DNA of 64,000 nucleotides, from positions 94,729,235-94,793,234 of the forward strand of contig OY829326.1 of NCBI GenBank assembly GCA_963691655.1, read 5' to 3'. The position numbers were made by a program, and so were the translations under genes. Positions within the stretch are counted from its first letter, which is position 1. Each line of letters begins with the position of its first letter. The notes below the pieces were generated by a model. The model made no database searches and had not been told where the DNA came from. It saw only the letters and a list, made by a program, of their open reading frames with translations. This document shows positions 1-13,989 of this stretch, in pieces. Source of the stretch: Toxonevra muliebris. Taxonomy: Eukaryota; Arthropoda; Insecta; Diptera; Pallopteridae.

Positions 1-75
1 ATGATAGGAGAACGTGCGGTGGAATTCATCAAGGACAAATGGTTGAATGAAATTGAGAATACATACAATAATTAA
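1..75 (+). CDS. 3' end of a GMC oxidoreductase gene (partial)
   Basis: The window opens inside the last exon of a GMC-family FAD oxidoreductase. The frame starting at base 1 reads the C-terminal helix motif MIGERAVEFIKDKW and stops at TAA 73-75, 24 residues visible. The same motif ([14 protein letters not shown]) closes the intact paralogues downstream, so family and strand are clear. The protein ends in ...NTYNN and lacks the -EL terminus of the other copies. No AATAAA follows closely. The rest lies upstream of the window, so it cannot be judged intact or broken. Confidence 0.8.
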   Translation: MIGERAVEFIKDKWLNEIENTYNN

Positions 76-219
76 ATTGAATCAAAATATTGAAAAAAAA
101 AAGTTATTTAAATTCATGTAATTTACAGTATTAGGTACCTCTTTTACTATTTCAAGGTTAAATATTCATTAGAGAAATTTTTACGAATTTGAAAGGTTTT
201 TTTTTCGAGGCGATCTAAT

Positions 220-1610
220 TAACGACTGTTTCCAACTCGTCACGAGTGGAGTGCGGGTAATGTGAATGTGATACGCCATGATGCCATCCAAGTGTATACT
301 GATGGCTCAAAATTGGCTGGCAAAGTTGGGGGTGGAGTTCACTCTGAATGTTTCAAAGCACTTTCGATTCCCTGATCACTGCAATGTCTTCGAAGCAGAA
401 CTGTTGGCAATCACTGAAGCCAAAAATCTGATAAGACTTAATGAGATATCCATAAGTTATTATTTCTTGCGAGTGGCAACTTCCGTTATCAATTTTATTA
501 TCGGAATTATTGTTTCCACTAAATCGGCCGCCGATTTCGTGAACAGTGGTATGTAGACGTTTTACCATGAGTACAAAAAAAAATTTAGAAATCAGTAGTA
601 CCTTTCAATAATACTATTCAGTGAAAATAATTGTCTTTGTTATTCTCATTTACTTCACAGTATTTTCACTCATATAGATTGTTGAAATTAGGGAATTATC
701 ATAAAGATCACTCATGAGGAACCGTAGCTGGTTCCGAAACGATCGTCTGATCTGCTAGTTCTATGAATTTTTTGATATTCTTCTGGCATCATTGTTCATT
801 CAAAGCCTAATAATTTTAATAATTATAAAAAATCATTTTGTTTTTTGTGTGACAAATCGTTCGACTGAAATAAACTTGTTCGTGTTTTGTGTTATCTTTT
901 TGCAATGAATTTTTAAATTTTTTTGTTAATAAAATAACTTGTTTTTTGTAAACGAAATCATTTTCTTGTCATCAAATTTTGAATATATAAAAATTTTAAT
1001 ACGTTGATACTTTTTCTTTTTTAAGATGATACATTTGATACTTTTCTGCCTTCAGGGTGATACATTTTTTTTCAGCCAGTGGTAACACTGTTTGTGAGCC
1101 TTGGCATAGCGACAACTCTCACCAATTCATGCATCACGTGGCAATGCGGGCATACCTTTTGCCACATCCAAACTCTTCTAATCAAAAATCGCCATTTCTG
1201 TGTTGCGGAGAGCAGATGGGAAATGAAACCAATTTTCTGTATAGCTAGGCACTCATAGGCACCGAGCGCACATAATCCGGGTAATTTCTATTCTAACTAG
1301 ACACTGCCTTATTGGTAATCATGCCCGTGGATTAGTGTTTTCCTATAATGAAGAGGAAGAATAAACAATCTTCCACCTTATATATAACTGCCCAGCTCCT
1401 AGCATCACGCAGACAAAGAACTCTGGGAGAACCTTTCAACGAGAGACTTACAGAACTTGCGTCCTCTGAAATCAGAGACATACTTCGCCTAATAGAAAGC
1501 CCAAAATGGTTTGACTAGGTGGAATTAAGAGGTAACTACTCGCCCTATAGCGTTTTACAATGAACCAATAGGTATGTTAATTTTTTCTTTATGAACAGTC
1601 CCAACAACCT
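220..1610 (+). mobile_element. Decayed non-LTR retrotransposon, RNase H to C-terminus
   Basis: Two relics in the same orientation look like one element. At 289-351 a frame reads QVYTDGSKLAGKVGGGVHSE, the start of an RNase H domain; after a frameshift it continues near 380-430 as PDHCNVFEAELLAITEAKNL. At about 1348-1518 a frame reads LASRRQRTLGEPF, then SEIRDILRLIESPKWFD and a stop, the usual C-terminus of RNase H-bearing insect LINEs. Spacing is longer than in an intact element, so there is inserted or decayed sequence between. Frameshifts and stops make it dead. The clade (I/LOA/R1-like) is inferred. Confidence 0.7.
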
Positions 1611-2719
1611 AACCTAGTTTACGACATCTTATTGCTTGAACAGAATAATTTAAGAAATAAATAATTCATGAAATAAATCATACACAATTTATAAAAGAGA
1701 GTAGCAATAACATTTTTTTGTGGTGTTTATTGCTTTCTAAATGGTAGATAAACCGTCAAGAATTTTCTTGAATTATTGACCAATGGTATAAGTGGATTTT
1801 CTAGTCACCTAAGGAATATTTTCTTGGTATGGTTTAGATTAGTGATGAAATGTAAGTTTAACGGATGCGGATGAGAATACGAAATGTAGAATTTCATATT
1901 ATATTTATTTCCAGATTATTTAAAAAAACATTTGAATCAATTTAGAATATAAGTACTGGTAAATTATGCAAGACGTGATAAAAAAATACCGAATCTTATT
2001 ACATAGGAAATTAATTTCAATCTTCGGAAGCCTGTGGAATTTTTATGACAAATTCATGATTACTTGACCAATGTTGGTTTATTTGAGGCTAATTGTTGCC
2101 ACTATAATCTAACCATGGGCTTCTACAACTATTATGAAAAAGTTTTACACATTTGCTTTTCTTTTTTGCCCTTTCTTCAATTCTTGAATATTTATATTCC
2201 CCTAACTTTTTGCAAATATACTTGAAAAGTAATATTTCCGCTCGATAATAAATTATGGATTTTTTATTAAAATAATGCAACCGGATTGACTCGACTTCAA
2301 AGATAAAAATCTTTAAAAAATAACGTAAGCACGAAATTTCAGTTTAAAGTAAATGTTGCCATATCCAATTATTAGCTATTTACTACTGAGATCTATATTA
2401 TAACATGTTTCCCCTACTTTAGTAAATTGTATAAAGGTTATTTATTTTCTCAAAATTTCATCAAGATCGGAAGACCAGAACTCGAGTTACGGTCATTTAC
2501 CTCTGAAGCTTTAAAGTTCCGTTGCTGTGACCACGATATCTCGAAAACAAATTTACCAATCAATCTGCTATACAATAGCTAGTTTGTAAACGAAGAGATA
2601 TTTATTTGGATGAAAATGTCTATGTTTGAGACCGGAAAATTGGATTTCTGCACCGGAAATCGACTTTTAGAGAAAATCAACGCAAAACCTTTCGATCACA
2701 AACAAGGTAATACTATATA

Positions 2720-3810
2720 CAGTGGCGGATACAGGAAACATTTTTGGGGGGGAAATAAAAAATAAAAATTCTCCATATGAACCAAAACGCGGGCTGGAGC
2801 GTTTTTTTTCTCGTTCGCGTATAGTTTTTTTTTTTTGCTTATTCATAAACTTTATTTCGATGACTATCAATTTCAAAGGTATGGCCATGCGAAAACTTAC
2901 TGGTACGTTACGCATTTTGGGGAAACCCTGTTCTTGTAGCAAAACATTTCACAATTTCTATGATCTATTTCCAAGGTAGAGGATCGTGGAAAATATAACA
3001 ATAGGATACATTTATCCAGTTTTAGATTGGTTTATAATGGGTCGAGTATTAGTTGAAATTTAGGAATAATTTAAGGTCGCTGATTCCTACCCTGTATTTA
3101 AATTTTCTCTTTCCCATCTGGGATTTTCTTTATATCGACCCGAAACCTATAATTTTTTTTTTTTTTTTTTGGTGGATTCAATTCTCTACCCGTTGCACTG
3201 GTACTTAAGTCACGTATTTAAGAACTAAATCACCGAAATGATCCATTTTATTAGAACAATCCATTTGGACAATTTTTAAGAATTTAACCCCATATGGGAA
3301 TCGAACCTGAGGCAGATGGAACTCCAGTCAAGCACTCATCCACGAAGTAACCATTGTTGAACGTCGTCGAGCTGTTTTTTGCGTTCCAGAAAGTCAGTGA
3401 CAATATTCACTATAATATGATATTGCTCAGGAGTACCGTGCTTATGACGATTGGTGATTCGGAACTATATTCTTATTTTCTTGTATTATTAGCAATCTAC
3501 TACTTCGAATATTTTCTAGAATATTGCCAGCAAACTTATAGGTCTATATGAGGGCACTGAGTTTTCAGGTTTATTTGGTTTAGGTATCATTATTATTTCC
3601 GCACATTTCTATTGAGAAGGACAGTGGTTTAATGAGCAAGATTATTTCTTATTCGTATAATTGAAGTAAATAGTAATAACTAAAAACAACAATAACTAAT
3701 TATGTTCACTTTTTTGCCTGTTTAAGTTATTAAATTTTTAAGGGTTTGAAAATCTTTTGGGGGGGAGGGGAATTTCCCCTTGTTCCCGCCCCCCCTCGTT
3801 TCCGCGCCTG
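2720..3810. mobile_element. Non-autonomous hAT-like element, copy 1
   Basis: It begins CAGTGGCGGATACAGG and ends with the approximate reverse complement (...TTTCCGCGCCTG). The flanks carry a near-identical 8-mer (CTATATAC / CTATGTAC), as expected for hAT target duplication. The duplicated locus at about 8400-8425 lacks the element and serves as a near-empty site. No transposase frame is visible. A second copy lies at 16294-17664. Confidence 0.7.
3153..3356 (-). mobile_element. tRNA-derived SINE inside the hAT-like element
   Basis: On the minus strand a tRNA-like head near 3350-3297 has a perfect Pol III box B (GGTTCGATTCC, complement of 3298-3308) and a box A-like GTGGATGAGTGC. The body ends in an A-tail, seen as an 18-nt T-run at 3153-3170 on the plus strand. 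The same unit sits in the second hAT-like copy (17011-17214), so it inserted before that element spread. Confidence 0.55.
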
Positions 3811-4059
3811 CTATGTACAAATGTGTTTATTTATTTTAGTTGAGCCGTTACCGATATGACTATCATGGATACCGCGAATGATAGAAAAAAGGAGTTTCGG
3901 AGCAGGGGCCTTAGTTTCTCCAAATTTTCACAAGAAATATTTTTTACAAACGCATCAAAACATATACTAAGTATTCGATACTTTGTACTTCGTTTATATA
4001 AAATTATGATTGTGTTTTTGGGTTGACAAAGTATTAGGAAGTAGGGGATTGATTATATT

Positions 4060-4160
4060 TTAGGCTTAAGGCTCTCAGATGGGGGGTATCCCGTGGAATT
4101 TTCCCGATTTTTAATCTGATTCCCCATTCCCCGATTTTGATTCAAAATTCCCCATTGAAA
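4060..4160. repeat. Start of the TTCCCCGATTTT repeat
   Basis: This C/T-rich block (ATTCCCCATTCCCCGATTTT) matches 8670-8757 in copy 2, where a longer version continues to about 9470. Here it jumps directly to the gene A promoter at about 4175. Related phrases occur at 15840-15900 and 34485-34545. It looks like the end of an unclassified dispersed element. Confidence 0.4.
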
Positions 4161-4174
4161 TTTTTTTTTTACAA

Positions 4175-4561
4175 AATTTTACATTGAAATACAATAACAA
4201 AGTTGAGTGAACGTGATAAGAAAACTAAATTTCTATCACTATAAACACCAGCTTCATTGTGACTCCATATATTTGCCGAGTGCAAACTTTGAGTTATTTT
4301 CAAAATAAAAACAAAATTCATTGCGGATTGACAAAAACTTAAATAACAAATCATTAGTTACATAGATTAAATTCAAATCGTTAAATGTAGTCGATCTAAA
4401 TGTCTCTGCTGTTAAACATTACAGTACAAAAAATTGCTGATGTTATTGTGAAATCAAAGTGACTTGCGATTAGCAGTGAGATAATAAATAACAAAGATAA
4501 ACCTACCGAACAGACTCTTGCATTAGTAAAACAACACAATTAATTGGTATTATTTTCAGTT
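4175..4561 (+). promoter_or_regulatory. Gene A upstream region with Inr
   Basis: The 390 bp before gene A are almost identical to 10528-10871 upstream of gene B, except for about 37 bp missing in B. A TGATAAGA GATA-type site is at 4214-4221. TCAGTT at 4556-4561 fits the insect initiator and lines up with the TCAGTT of gene C; no strong TATA is seen 30 bp upstream. Alternatively, TTTTCAG here could be a 3' splice site of a 5'-UTR intron. Confidence 0.4.
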
Positions 4562-4618
4562 CGAAAATCAAATTTGACTAAGGAGGATGTGAAATTATCT
4601 TCTTGTCCCATTTTGAAA

Positions 4619-6568
4619 ATGTCGGCAGCAGTAGTTTCTAATACTCAGTGCGCCGCACAAAGTGCGGGCACCGTTAATACGCTGGTGACTACGTTAATAC
4701 AAGCTCTACTTACGGCACAATGTGCTATATCTCCAGAAGAATACTGGCCGCCAGATTATGCGGCGACAGCTTTGACTCAGGGTTTGGACACATATGACTT
4801 TGTTGTAATTGGCGCTGGTTCAGCAGGATCAGTGGTAGCCAGCCGCTTAAGTGAGAATCCCAATTGGAAAGTTTTAGTGCTGGAAGCTGGTGGAGATCCA
4901 CCACAGGAATCTGAGGTTTACTATAACATAATAATAAGCTTGAATCCTGAATATTATTCTAGAGTTTTAATTTTTCAACAGGTTCCAAATTTATTCTTTG
5001 CCCTACAACACACAAACTATACTTACAATTATTGGACCGAGCCGAATGGGAAAGTATGTCTGGCGTTTAAAGGACAGTCGTGCTATTGGCCACGTGGTAA
5101 AATGATCGGTGGTAGTGGCGCTATTAATGCTTTGCTCTATGTGCGCGGAAATCGTGAAGATTTCGATGGTTAGTTGCATAAAGGCAACACCAACTGGGGG
5201 TGGGATGATGTCTTGCCATATTTTGAGAAATCTGTGCGACCAATTGAAAACCAAACACATCCTCAAGGATATCTCACAGTCAGTGAGGCTGCCCAATTTG
5301 AACTTGATATACAAGAGATGATATATACAGGTGTTGCCGAACTCGGTCTACCCCATGTGAGTGCATTTGAAGAAGGTAGTGAGATTGGATACACCAATAC
5401 ACCGGTTACAATTAAAAATGGGCATCGTATGAGTACGGGAAAAGGATATTTGGGTAAAGTGTCCAATCGTCCCAATTTGCATGTAATTAAGAACGCACAA
5501 GTTACTAAATTAAACTTCGATCAAACTGGCAAGAAAGTTGAATCAATATCGTTTATTTTACAAGAGAATCAAGAAATGTCAGTGAATATAGAAAATGAAG
5601 TAATACTTTCAGCTGGAACTATAGACGCTGCTAAACTATTAATGCTTTCTGGTGTTGGCCCGGCAAATCACCTCAGCAATTTGCAAATACCGGTGATACA
5701 CGATTTAGATATTGGAGATAACCTACAGGATCATCTAATAGCTCAAGTGTTCATTAAGATTGAAGAAAACACAGCTGAACCCACAACAGAAAAGGATACA
5801 CTCGACAATATCTATAATTATTTGATACACAGAAGTGGCCCTCTATCAAATCATGGTGTAGCGTCATTAACTGGTTTTATAAACTCAAGAGAAGATAATA
5901 CGAGTCCATATCCTGATATAGAATATCATCATTTATTTTTGCAACGTGGTAACTTCAAAAGTCTTGAAATATTTTTCCATGGCCTTGGTATGGATCAAGA
6001 ATTTGAAGCAGGTATACGCCAGCATTTGGAAACATCCCACCTCCTTATCATATTAACAATACTGTTACACCCCAAATCAGTGGGCACCTTGCGACTTCGT
6101 ACGTCGAACTATAAAGATGCACCGGTAATTACTCCTAACTATTTAGAAGAACCGGAAGATGAGGAAACTCTTCTAAGAGGTATAAAGTTTATAATGCGCC
6201 TTGAGGAAACTTCTGCATTCCGAGCTAAAGATGTCACCATTGCACATATTCCAATTAAAGAATGTGATGCCTTTGATTTTAAAAGCGATCAGTATTGGAC
6301 TTGTTATATCAAATATTTCACTACAACACTCTATCATCATACAGGAACAGTGAAAATGGGTCCTACTACAGATGAGACTGCATGTGTGGATCCACTTCTG
6401 AAATTGCATGGAGTCGATAACGTTCGTGTTGCTGATGCTAGTATTATGCCAGATGTACCCAGTGCAAATACAAATGCCGCCACTGTCATGATAGGGGAAC
6501 GTGCGGCGGACTTCATTAAAGACAAATGGTTAAATAAAATTCGGAATACGCACGATCATGAATTGTGA
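4619..6568 (+). pseudogene. GMC oxidoreductase gene A, interrupted by one TAG
   Basis: This is a GMC-family FAD oxidoreductase in two exons, 4619-4915 and 4982-6568, with a 66-bp GT-AG intron. The spliced frame has 627 codons, the paralogue length. It shows a hydrophobic signal region (about residues 17-37), the GAGSAG dinucleotide-binding motif, LEAGG, GMC signature 1 ([13 protein letters not shown]), the YHHTGT active-site segment and C-terminal DHEL. The one lesion is TAG at 5171-5173 (codon 163), where B, C and D have TGG; everything after it stays open to TGA 6566-6568. The start is the ATG shared with gene B; the open frame before it has no ATG. It may be a young pseudogene, a nonsense allele or a base error. 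The middle of the gene matches gene D while both ends match gene B, suggesting conversion. Confidence 0.85.
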
Positions 6569-6641
6569 GATTACGTTATATATATATGGTATATATAATG
6601 TTCTATATGTGGTACAAAAATTAAATTGTTATTGTTTTTCA

Positions 6642-6647
6642 AATAAA
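6642..6647 (+). promoter_or_regulatory. Poly(A) signal of gene A
   Basis: AATAAA lies 74 bp after the stop codon, in a 3' region nearly identical to that of gene B. Confidence 0.6.
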
Positions 6648-6649
6648 AT

Positions 6650-7450
6650 TATTTAAATTGATGCAATCGTTAAATTGATTAACAATAGAACAGTAATAAA
6701 CTTTAATTTTTAATTTTAATTAATATCATTTATTAGTCGACCTTAAATTATTATAGAGGTAAGCAGTTCGGGACACTGAACATCACTATATGTCGTTTCG
6801 TCAGCTGATGTGACATGATCTAACGTGGTTAAAGTTTTGGAAATTACGCACCGATATCTAAAAATGTCTGGAATTATGCTATGGTCAAAAATATAGCAGT
6901 GACGTAAGGAAAATGTTATATACCACGCAAATAATATTTTTTCAGATACATTTGCATCAGAAGTTATCAGTAATGTCAACCTTTATAAAACATGGAACCA
7001 ATGGGCAAATACATCAGTTGGATAGGTCACACCAGGTGGAACTACGCCTATGAAATTTGCAGGCAGGATTTTGTCTACAACCCCAAGGAAGCACCATAAT
7101 CAAATGCTTCAACAAGAAATTGATGTGTTTTACAAAACGTGGAATTTATTTTTGAAAGAGTAAAAATCTCAAATTTAACAGCAAATCTTTTGTGCGGAGT
7201 CGATCTTGGCTTTTAGCTAAAAAAAATGCAGCTGCAACTATCCGTTATCTGTGCTTCTAAGGCTTAAAATGCAATAGGGCTATTCACGATGTGGTGTATT
7301 TCTTGTAAACTTATGCAAAATTATACAACCTTATACACTATATTATGAACGCCTGTTATAAATAAATAAATTTGTGAACTTTCAGCGCACCCAGAATCTT
7401 CGATTATGTTTTATTCAACACATGTAATGAATTTCCAGTGCTGGCATTAT
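6650..7450. other. Gene A 3' flank, no gene seen
   Basis: To 7249 this matches the gene B 3' flank (12946-13719), including the phrase GGATAGGTCACACCAGGTGG. From 7250 to 7451 it is unique spacer between the duplication copies. No coding signature is visible. Confidence 0.6.
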
Positions 7451-8879
7451 CGACCAATGTTATAAGTGGATTTTCTAGTCACCTACGGAATATTTTCTAG
7501 GTATGGTGTAGATTAGTGATGAAACGGATGTCAGTTTAACGGATGCGGATGAGAATACGAAATGTATAATTTCATATTATATTTATTTCCAGATTATTTA
7601 AGAAAACATTTGAATCAATTTAGAATATAAGTACTGGTAAATTATGCAAGACGTGATAAAAAAATACCGAATCTTATTACATAGGAAATTAATTTCAATC
7701 TTCGGAAGCCTGTGGAATTTTTATGACAAATTCATGATTACTTGACCAATGTTGGTTTATTTGAGGCTAATTGTTGCCACTATAATCTAACCATGGGCTT
7801 CTACAACTATTATGAAAAAGTTTTACACATTTGCTTTTCTTTTTTGCCCTTTCTTCAATTCTTGAATATTTATATTCCCCTAACTTTTTGCAAATATACT
7901 TGAAAAGTAATATTTCCGCTCGATAATAAATTATGGATTTTTTTATTAAAATAATGCAACCGGATTGACTTGACTTCAAAGATAAAAATCTTAAAAAAAT
8001 AACGTAAGCACGAAATTTCAGTTTAAAGTAAATGTTGCCATATCAAATTATTAGCTATTTACTACTGAGATCTATATTATAACATGTTTCCCTACTTTAG
8101 TAAATTGTATAAAGTTTATTTATTTCCTCAAAATTTCATCAAGATCGGAAGACCAGAACTCGAGTTACGGTCATTTACCTCTGAAGCTTTAAACGAGATT
8201 ATCTTGGAATAGTATTTTTTGCAAGTTCCGTTGCTGTGACCACGATTTCTCGAAAACAATCTGAAATTTTATGGTGTTATTCCTATTTACAATAGCTAAT
8301 TCGAGAAGTTTATTTGGATGAAAATTTCAACTTTTGAATTTCTGCAACAACGAAAATCGAATTTTTGAGAAAATCATCGTAAAACCTTCCGTTCACAAAC
8401 AAGGTAATACTACCATATATACAAATGTTTTTATTTATTCTAGTTGAGCTGTTACCGATATAAGTATGATGGCTACCGCGAACGATAGAGAAAAGGAGTT
8501 TCGGAGCAAGGGCCTTAGTTTCTCCAAATTTTTACAAGAAATATTTTTTACAAACACATCAAAACATATACTAAGTATTCGATACTTTGTACTTCGTTTA
8601 TATAAAATTATGATTGTGTTTTTGGGTTGACAAAGTATTACGAAGTAGGGGATTGATTATATTTTAGGCTTAAGGCTCTCAGATGGGGGGTATCCCGTGG
8701 AATTTTCCCGATTTTTAATCTGATTCCCCATTCCCCGATTTTGATTCAAAATTCCCCGAAAATCAATATTTTCTTAACAAAAATCTAAAAATCGCTATTC
8801 AAAATAAAATGCGTGTAACTAATTTTGTTTTTAAATGTTATTGCAACATTTATTATTCCATTTAATTTGTTTGTTGTCA

Positions 8880-9180
8880 GTCCATAAATTTGAGTAGGTA
8901 ACTATTTAAAAGACGTGTCTGAAGCCATGGTGATTTTTCGATTGGAAATGAAAGTACAATGCCAGGCTTCCAACATCTATGGAACTAACTTATTATATAA
9001 CTTGCCAAACGTAGACTAGCTACTTTAGGTTAACTCTTCTCCAGCAATCTAGCTGACCTCGAATCTGCTGATATCAGAGATTTAGAGAAGTTTGTAAAAA
9101 CTACGAATTGGTTCAACCCTTCTTTCACAAATCTTAATTCCTATTTATAAGAAAGTGCTCCAAATTAATGCAAAATAATA
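8880..9180 (+). mobile_element. LINE 3' relic
   Basis: The frame 9001-9150 reads LAKRRLATLG, an in-frame stop, then LADLESADIRDLEKFVKTT and NWFNPSF before TAA. This is the same C-terminal layout as the relic at 1348-1518 but a different sequence, so a second RNase H-type LINE family or copy. Only the extreme 3' end remains. Confidence 0.6.
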
Positions 9181-9309
9181 TTAATAATTCTTTACATTTA
9201 TCTCCAAAAAAAAATTAATTTTGTGAAAGCTTTCCTCATGAAGAATTATACAACTACTAGATATGTTTACTATTCTAGTTCACCCTCGACATAAACTAAC
9301 CAGGGCCGC

Positions 9310-9470
9310 CTCTAAACTAGACAAAAACTAGACGTTTTTCCAGACGGGATAGGACAGAAATAAAAAAAAGAAGTTATTTTATGAATGAAATTTTAGGAAA
9401 ATTTTGTTTTTTCTTAATTCCCCGAATTTTGATCAAATTCCCTGATGTTTTCCCTTTTTTGAATACACAA
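9310..9470. repeat. Degenerate repeat with hAT-like terminus
   Basis: CAGGGCCGCCTCTAAACTAG at about 9302 resembles a hAT-type terminal sequence, and the block to 9470 continues the TTCCCCGA repeat. No matching second end was found. Confidence 0.25.
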
Positions 9471-9984
9471 TAATTTTTTACTTTTCCACTTATCGGAACC
9501 ACAACTTAACTGAATACCTATTTTCCCATTTCGAACCAAAATTATGCCTCCCATTCGCTTTTCGACTTCATTTTCGAGTTCTATGTATTGAAATCAACCA
9601 ATTCTCATATTTTTTTATTGCTGAAAAAACTGACATAGTATAGGGTTAAAAAGGTTTAAATAAAGTTTCATGGTAAGTAAGCGTGGCATCTCAAAACATT
9701 GAAAATGTTGACAATATGTTCTGTTATGTTTGGCGATCATTTTATGCTGTTCAGGTTTCGTATAACGTGCAAATTATTGTTTTTGGATGATATCTTTAAA
9801 GAGCTTTGAGTAGAAAACAAGGTATGCACAAAGATACCAAAATGTGTCATCGGTTATGGTAGGCGGATCAATTAGCCAAAAATTAAAGTGACCGCTGGTA
9901 TTCATTGAAAGAGTTGTAAAAATCCATGTAGCAAGTACTATTTAGTCGAGGTTCTTACGCGTCACTCAGTGTCTGCTACCCAGA

Positions 9985-10288
9985 TAGGGCAGCCAGACGT
10001 ACTGATTTTATAGGATTTTTTTTTTTTGCCAAAAAACTGATTTTCAAATTCTGAAATCATTATGAAAATCTTCTGATTTTTAAATTTTTAATTGTTTCAG
10101 TACAGATTTTTCTAAAGCTATAATCTTAAAATTCTATAATTTTCTTATAACCTAGTAACATTTTGAATTTATTATTACTTAAAAACCTTTTATTGAAATT
10201 GACTTAAATGCATATTTTTCGGTTTCTGTCTTCAATGCGGTTCAAGTTCAATGTGCTGATTTTTTTTATCAAAAATCTGGCTACTCTA
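9985..10288. mobile_element. Small MITE with GCAGCCAGA-type ends
   Basis: ATAGGGCAGCCAGA at about 9984 is matched in inverted orientation by TCTGGCTACTCTAT ending at about 10288. Each end borders T- and A-rich subterminal sequence with GATTTT phrases. No clear target duplication is visible. It lies only in copy 2 of the duplication, upstream of the gene B promoter. Confidence 0.4.
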
Positions 10289-10527
10289 TATCCAGAGTAA
10301 GTACTACTTTTAGCAAGATAAACGTTCCTTCGTACATATAAAATAGAGCAAAAGTGGCATATAGAGAATTTAAATAACTTTGTTTCAAAATTTGATTGAC
10401 CACCTAGTTTTCCAGATTGGAATCTCATGGATTTCAGCATTCGGTGCTAACTAGAAATGAATTTTCCTACAGGGAAGATTTGTCCAACATATGCACTCGT
10501 ATGTTTACATTTGTGTATATATGTATT

Positions 10528-12864
<2,337 letters not shown>

Positions 12865-12937
12865 GATTATGTTATATATATATGGTATATATAATGTTCT
12901 ATATGTGGTACAAAAATTAAATTGTTATTGTTTTTCA

Positions 12938-12943
12938 AATAAA
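12938..12943 (+). promoter_or_regulatory. Poly(A) signal of gene B
   Basis: AATAAA lies 74 bp after the stop, at the same distance as in gene A. Confidence 0.6.
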
Positions 12944-13719
12944 ATTATTTAAATTGATGCAATCGTTAAATTGATTTACAATAGAACAGTAATAAACTTC
13001 AATTCTTAATTTTAATTAAAATCTTTTATTAGCCGACCTTAAATTATTATAGAGTTAAGCATTTCGGGTCTGTACATCACTATATGTCGTTTCGTCAGCT
13101 GATGTGGCATGATCTAACATGGTAAAAGTTTTGGAAATTACGCACCGATATCTAAAAATGTCTGGTATTATGCTATGGTCAAAAATAAAGCAGTTACGTA
13201 AGGAAAAAGTTATATACCACGCAAATAATATTTTTTCATAATTTTTAGGATAACGGGAGAGGACAGCTCAAAAAAGGGCATTCTGAAAGCAACCACTATT
13301 TACTCCCATTTTTGTTCAATTTCTCAAGCTCTCAATGATCTTTTTATACACTAAAGTAATGTCGTTTCTGTACGGCTACACAACTGCGAAACGTGGCTCA
13401 CTTTCTCGTTGCCTAAACCCAAAATTTCGTTAATATAAAATTTTGTGACAGAAGTTATCAGTAATGTCAACCTTTATAAAACATGGAACCAATGGACAAA
13501 TACATCAGTTGGATAGGTCACACCAGGTGGAACTACGCCTATGAAATTTGCAGGCAAGATTTTGTCTACAACCCCAAGGAAGCACCATAATCAAATGCTT
13601 CAACAAGAAATTGATGAGTTTTGCAAAACGTGGAATTTATTTTTTGAAAGAGTAAAAATCTCAAGTTTAACAGCAAAGTTTTAGCTAAAAAAAAAATGCA
13701 GCTGCAACTATCCGTTATC

Positions 13720-13989
13720 GCTTCGATGGTTTTCATTCGAAGAATTGTTCTTTCCGAGTTTTTTTTTTATCTTAACCTAAAAAAAATGGCCGAAAATGAC
13801 AAAAAAATTCACAGAATAATCATTTTAAACTTTTTCAAATAAATACTTATTATTCAATGTGAATTCCAATGCATTTTTTTAACGTCACGGAAATAATTTC
13901 GATAACTTTTCAACTTTCCATTTCCCAACGTCAAAAAAATTACCAATAATGCTAAAAATATTCAGAGGCTCATTTTTTCAAATGATTAT
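13720..13989. other. AT-rich spacer
   Basis: No coding potential is seen. CTTAACCTAAAAA at about 13771 recurs at about 14642, so this is probably repeat-derived. Confidence 0.4.

Larger units (their letters stand above)
1778..7249 (+). repeat. Segmental duplication, copy 1 (carries gene A)
   Basis: Sequence from GACCAATGGTATAAGTGG (1778) to CTATCCGTTATC (7249) recurs in the same order and orientation at 7452-13719. Shared parts are a 5' repeat block, the gene A/B promoter and coding region, the poly(A) site and about 600 bp of 3' flank. Copy 1 has an extra 1.1-kb hAT-like insertion (2720-3810). It lacks about 1.8 kb that copy 2 holds between 8757 and 10528, and about 200 bp found in copy 2 near 13235-13445. 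About 200 bp of unrelated sequence separate the copies. Confidence 0.8.

Noticed and set aside
2089..2280. Short minus-strand frame repeated at 7767-7979
   Set aside because: It is conserved only because it lies in the segmental duplication; low complexity and no domain.
4544..4618. N-terminal extension of genes A and B upstream of the ATG (reads [10 protein letters not shown]...)
   Set aside because: It has no ATG, overlaps an initiator-like or 3' splice-like TTTTCAG, and is absent from C and D. The ATG at 4619 (10929 in B) aligns with the paralogues.
5003..5475. Antisense frames inside GMC exons (also 6173-6525, 11350-11828, 12487-12821, 23228-23443, 28729-29201, 29917-30120, 49260-49445)
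   Set aside because: They recur at the same place in each paralogue as mirrors of the sense codons and carry no domain of their own.
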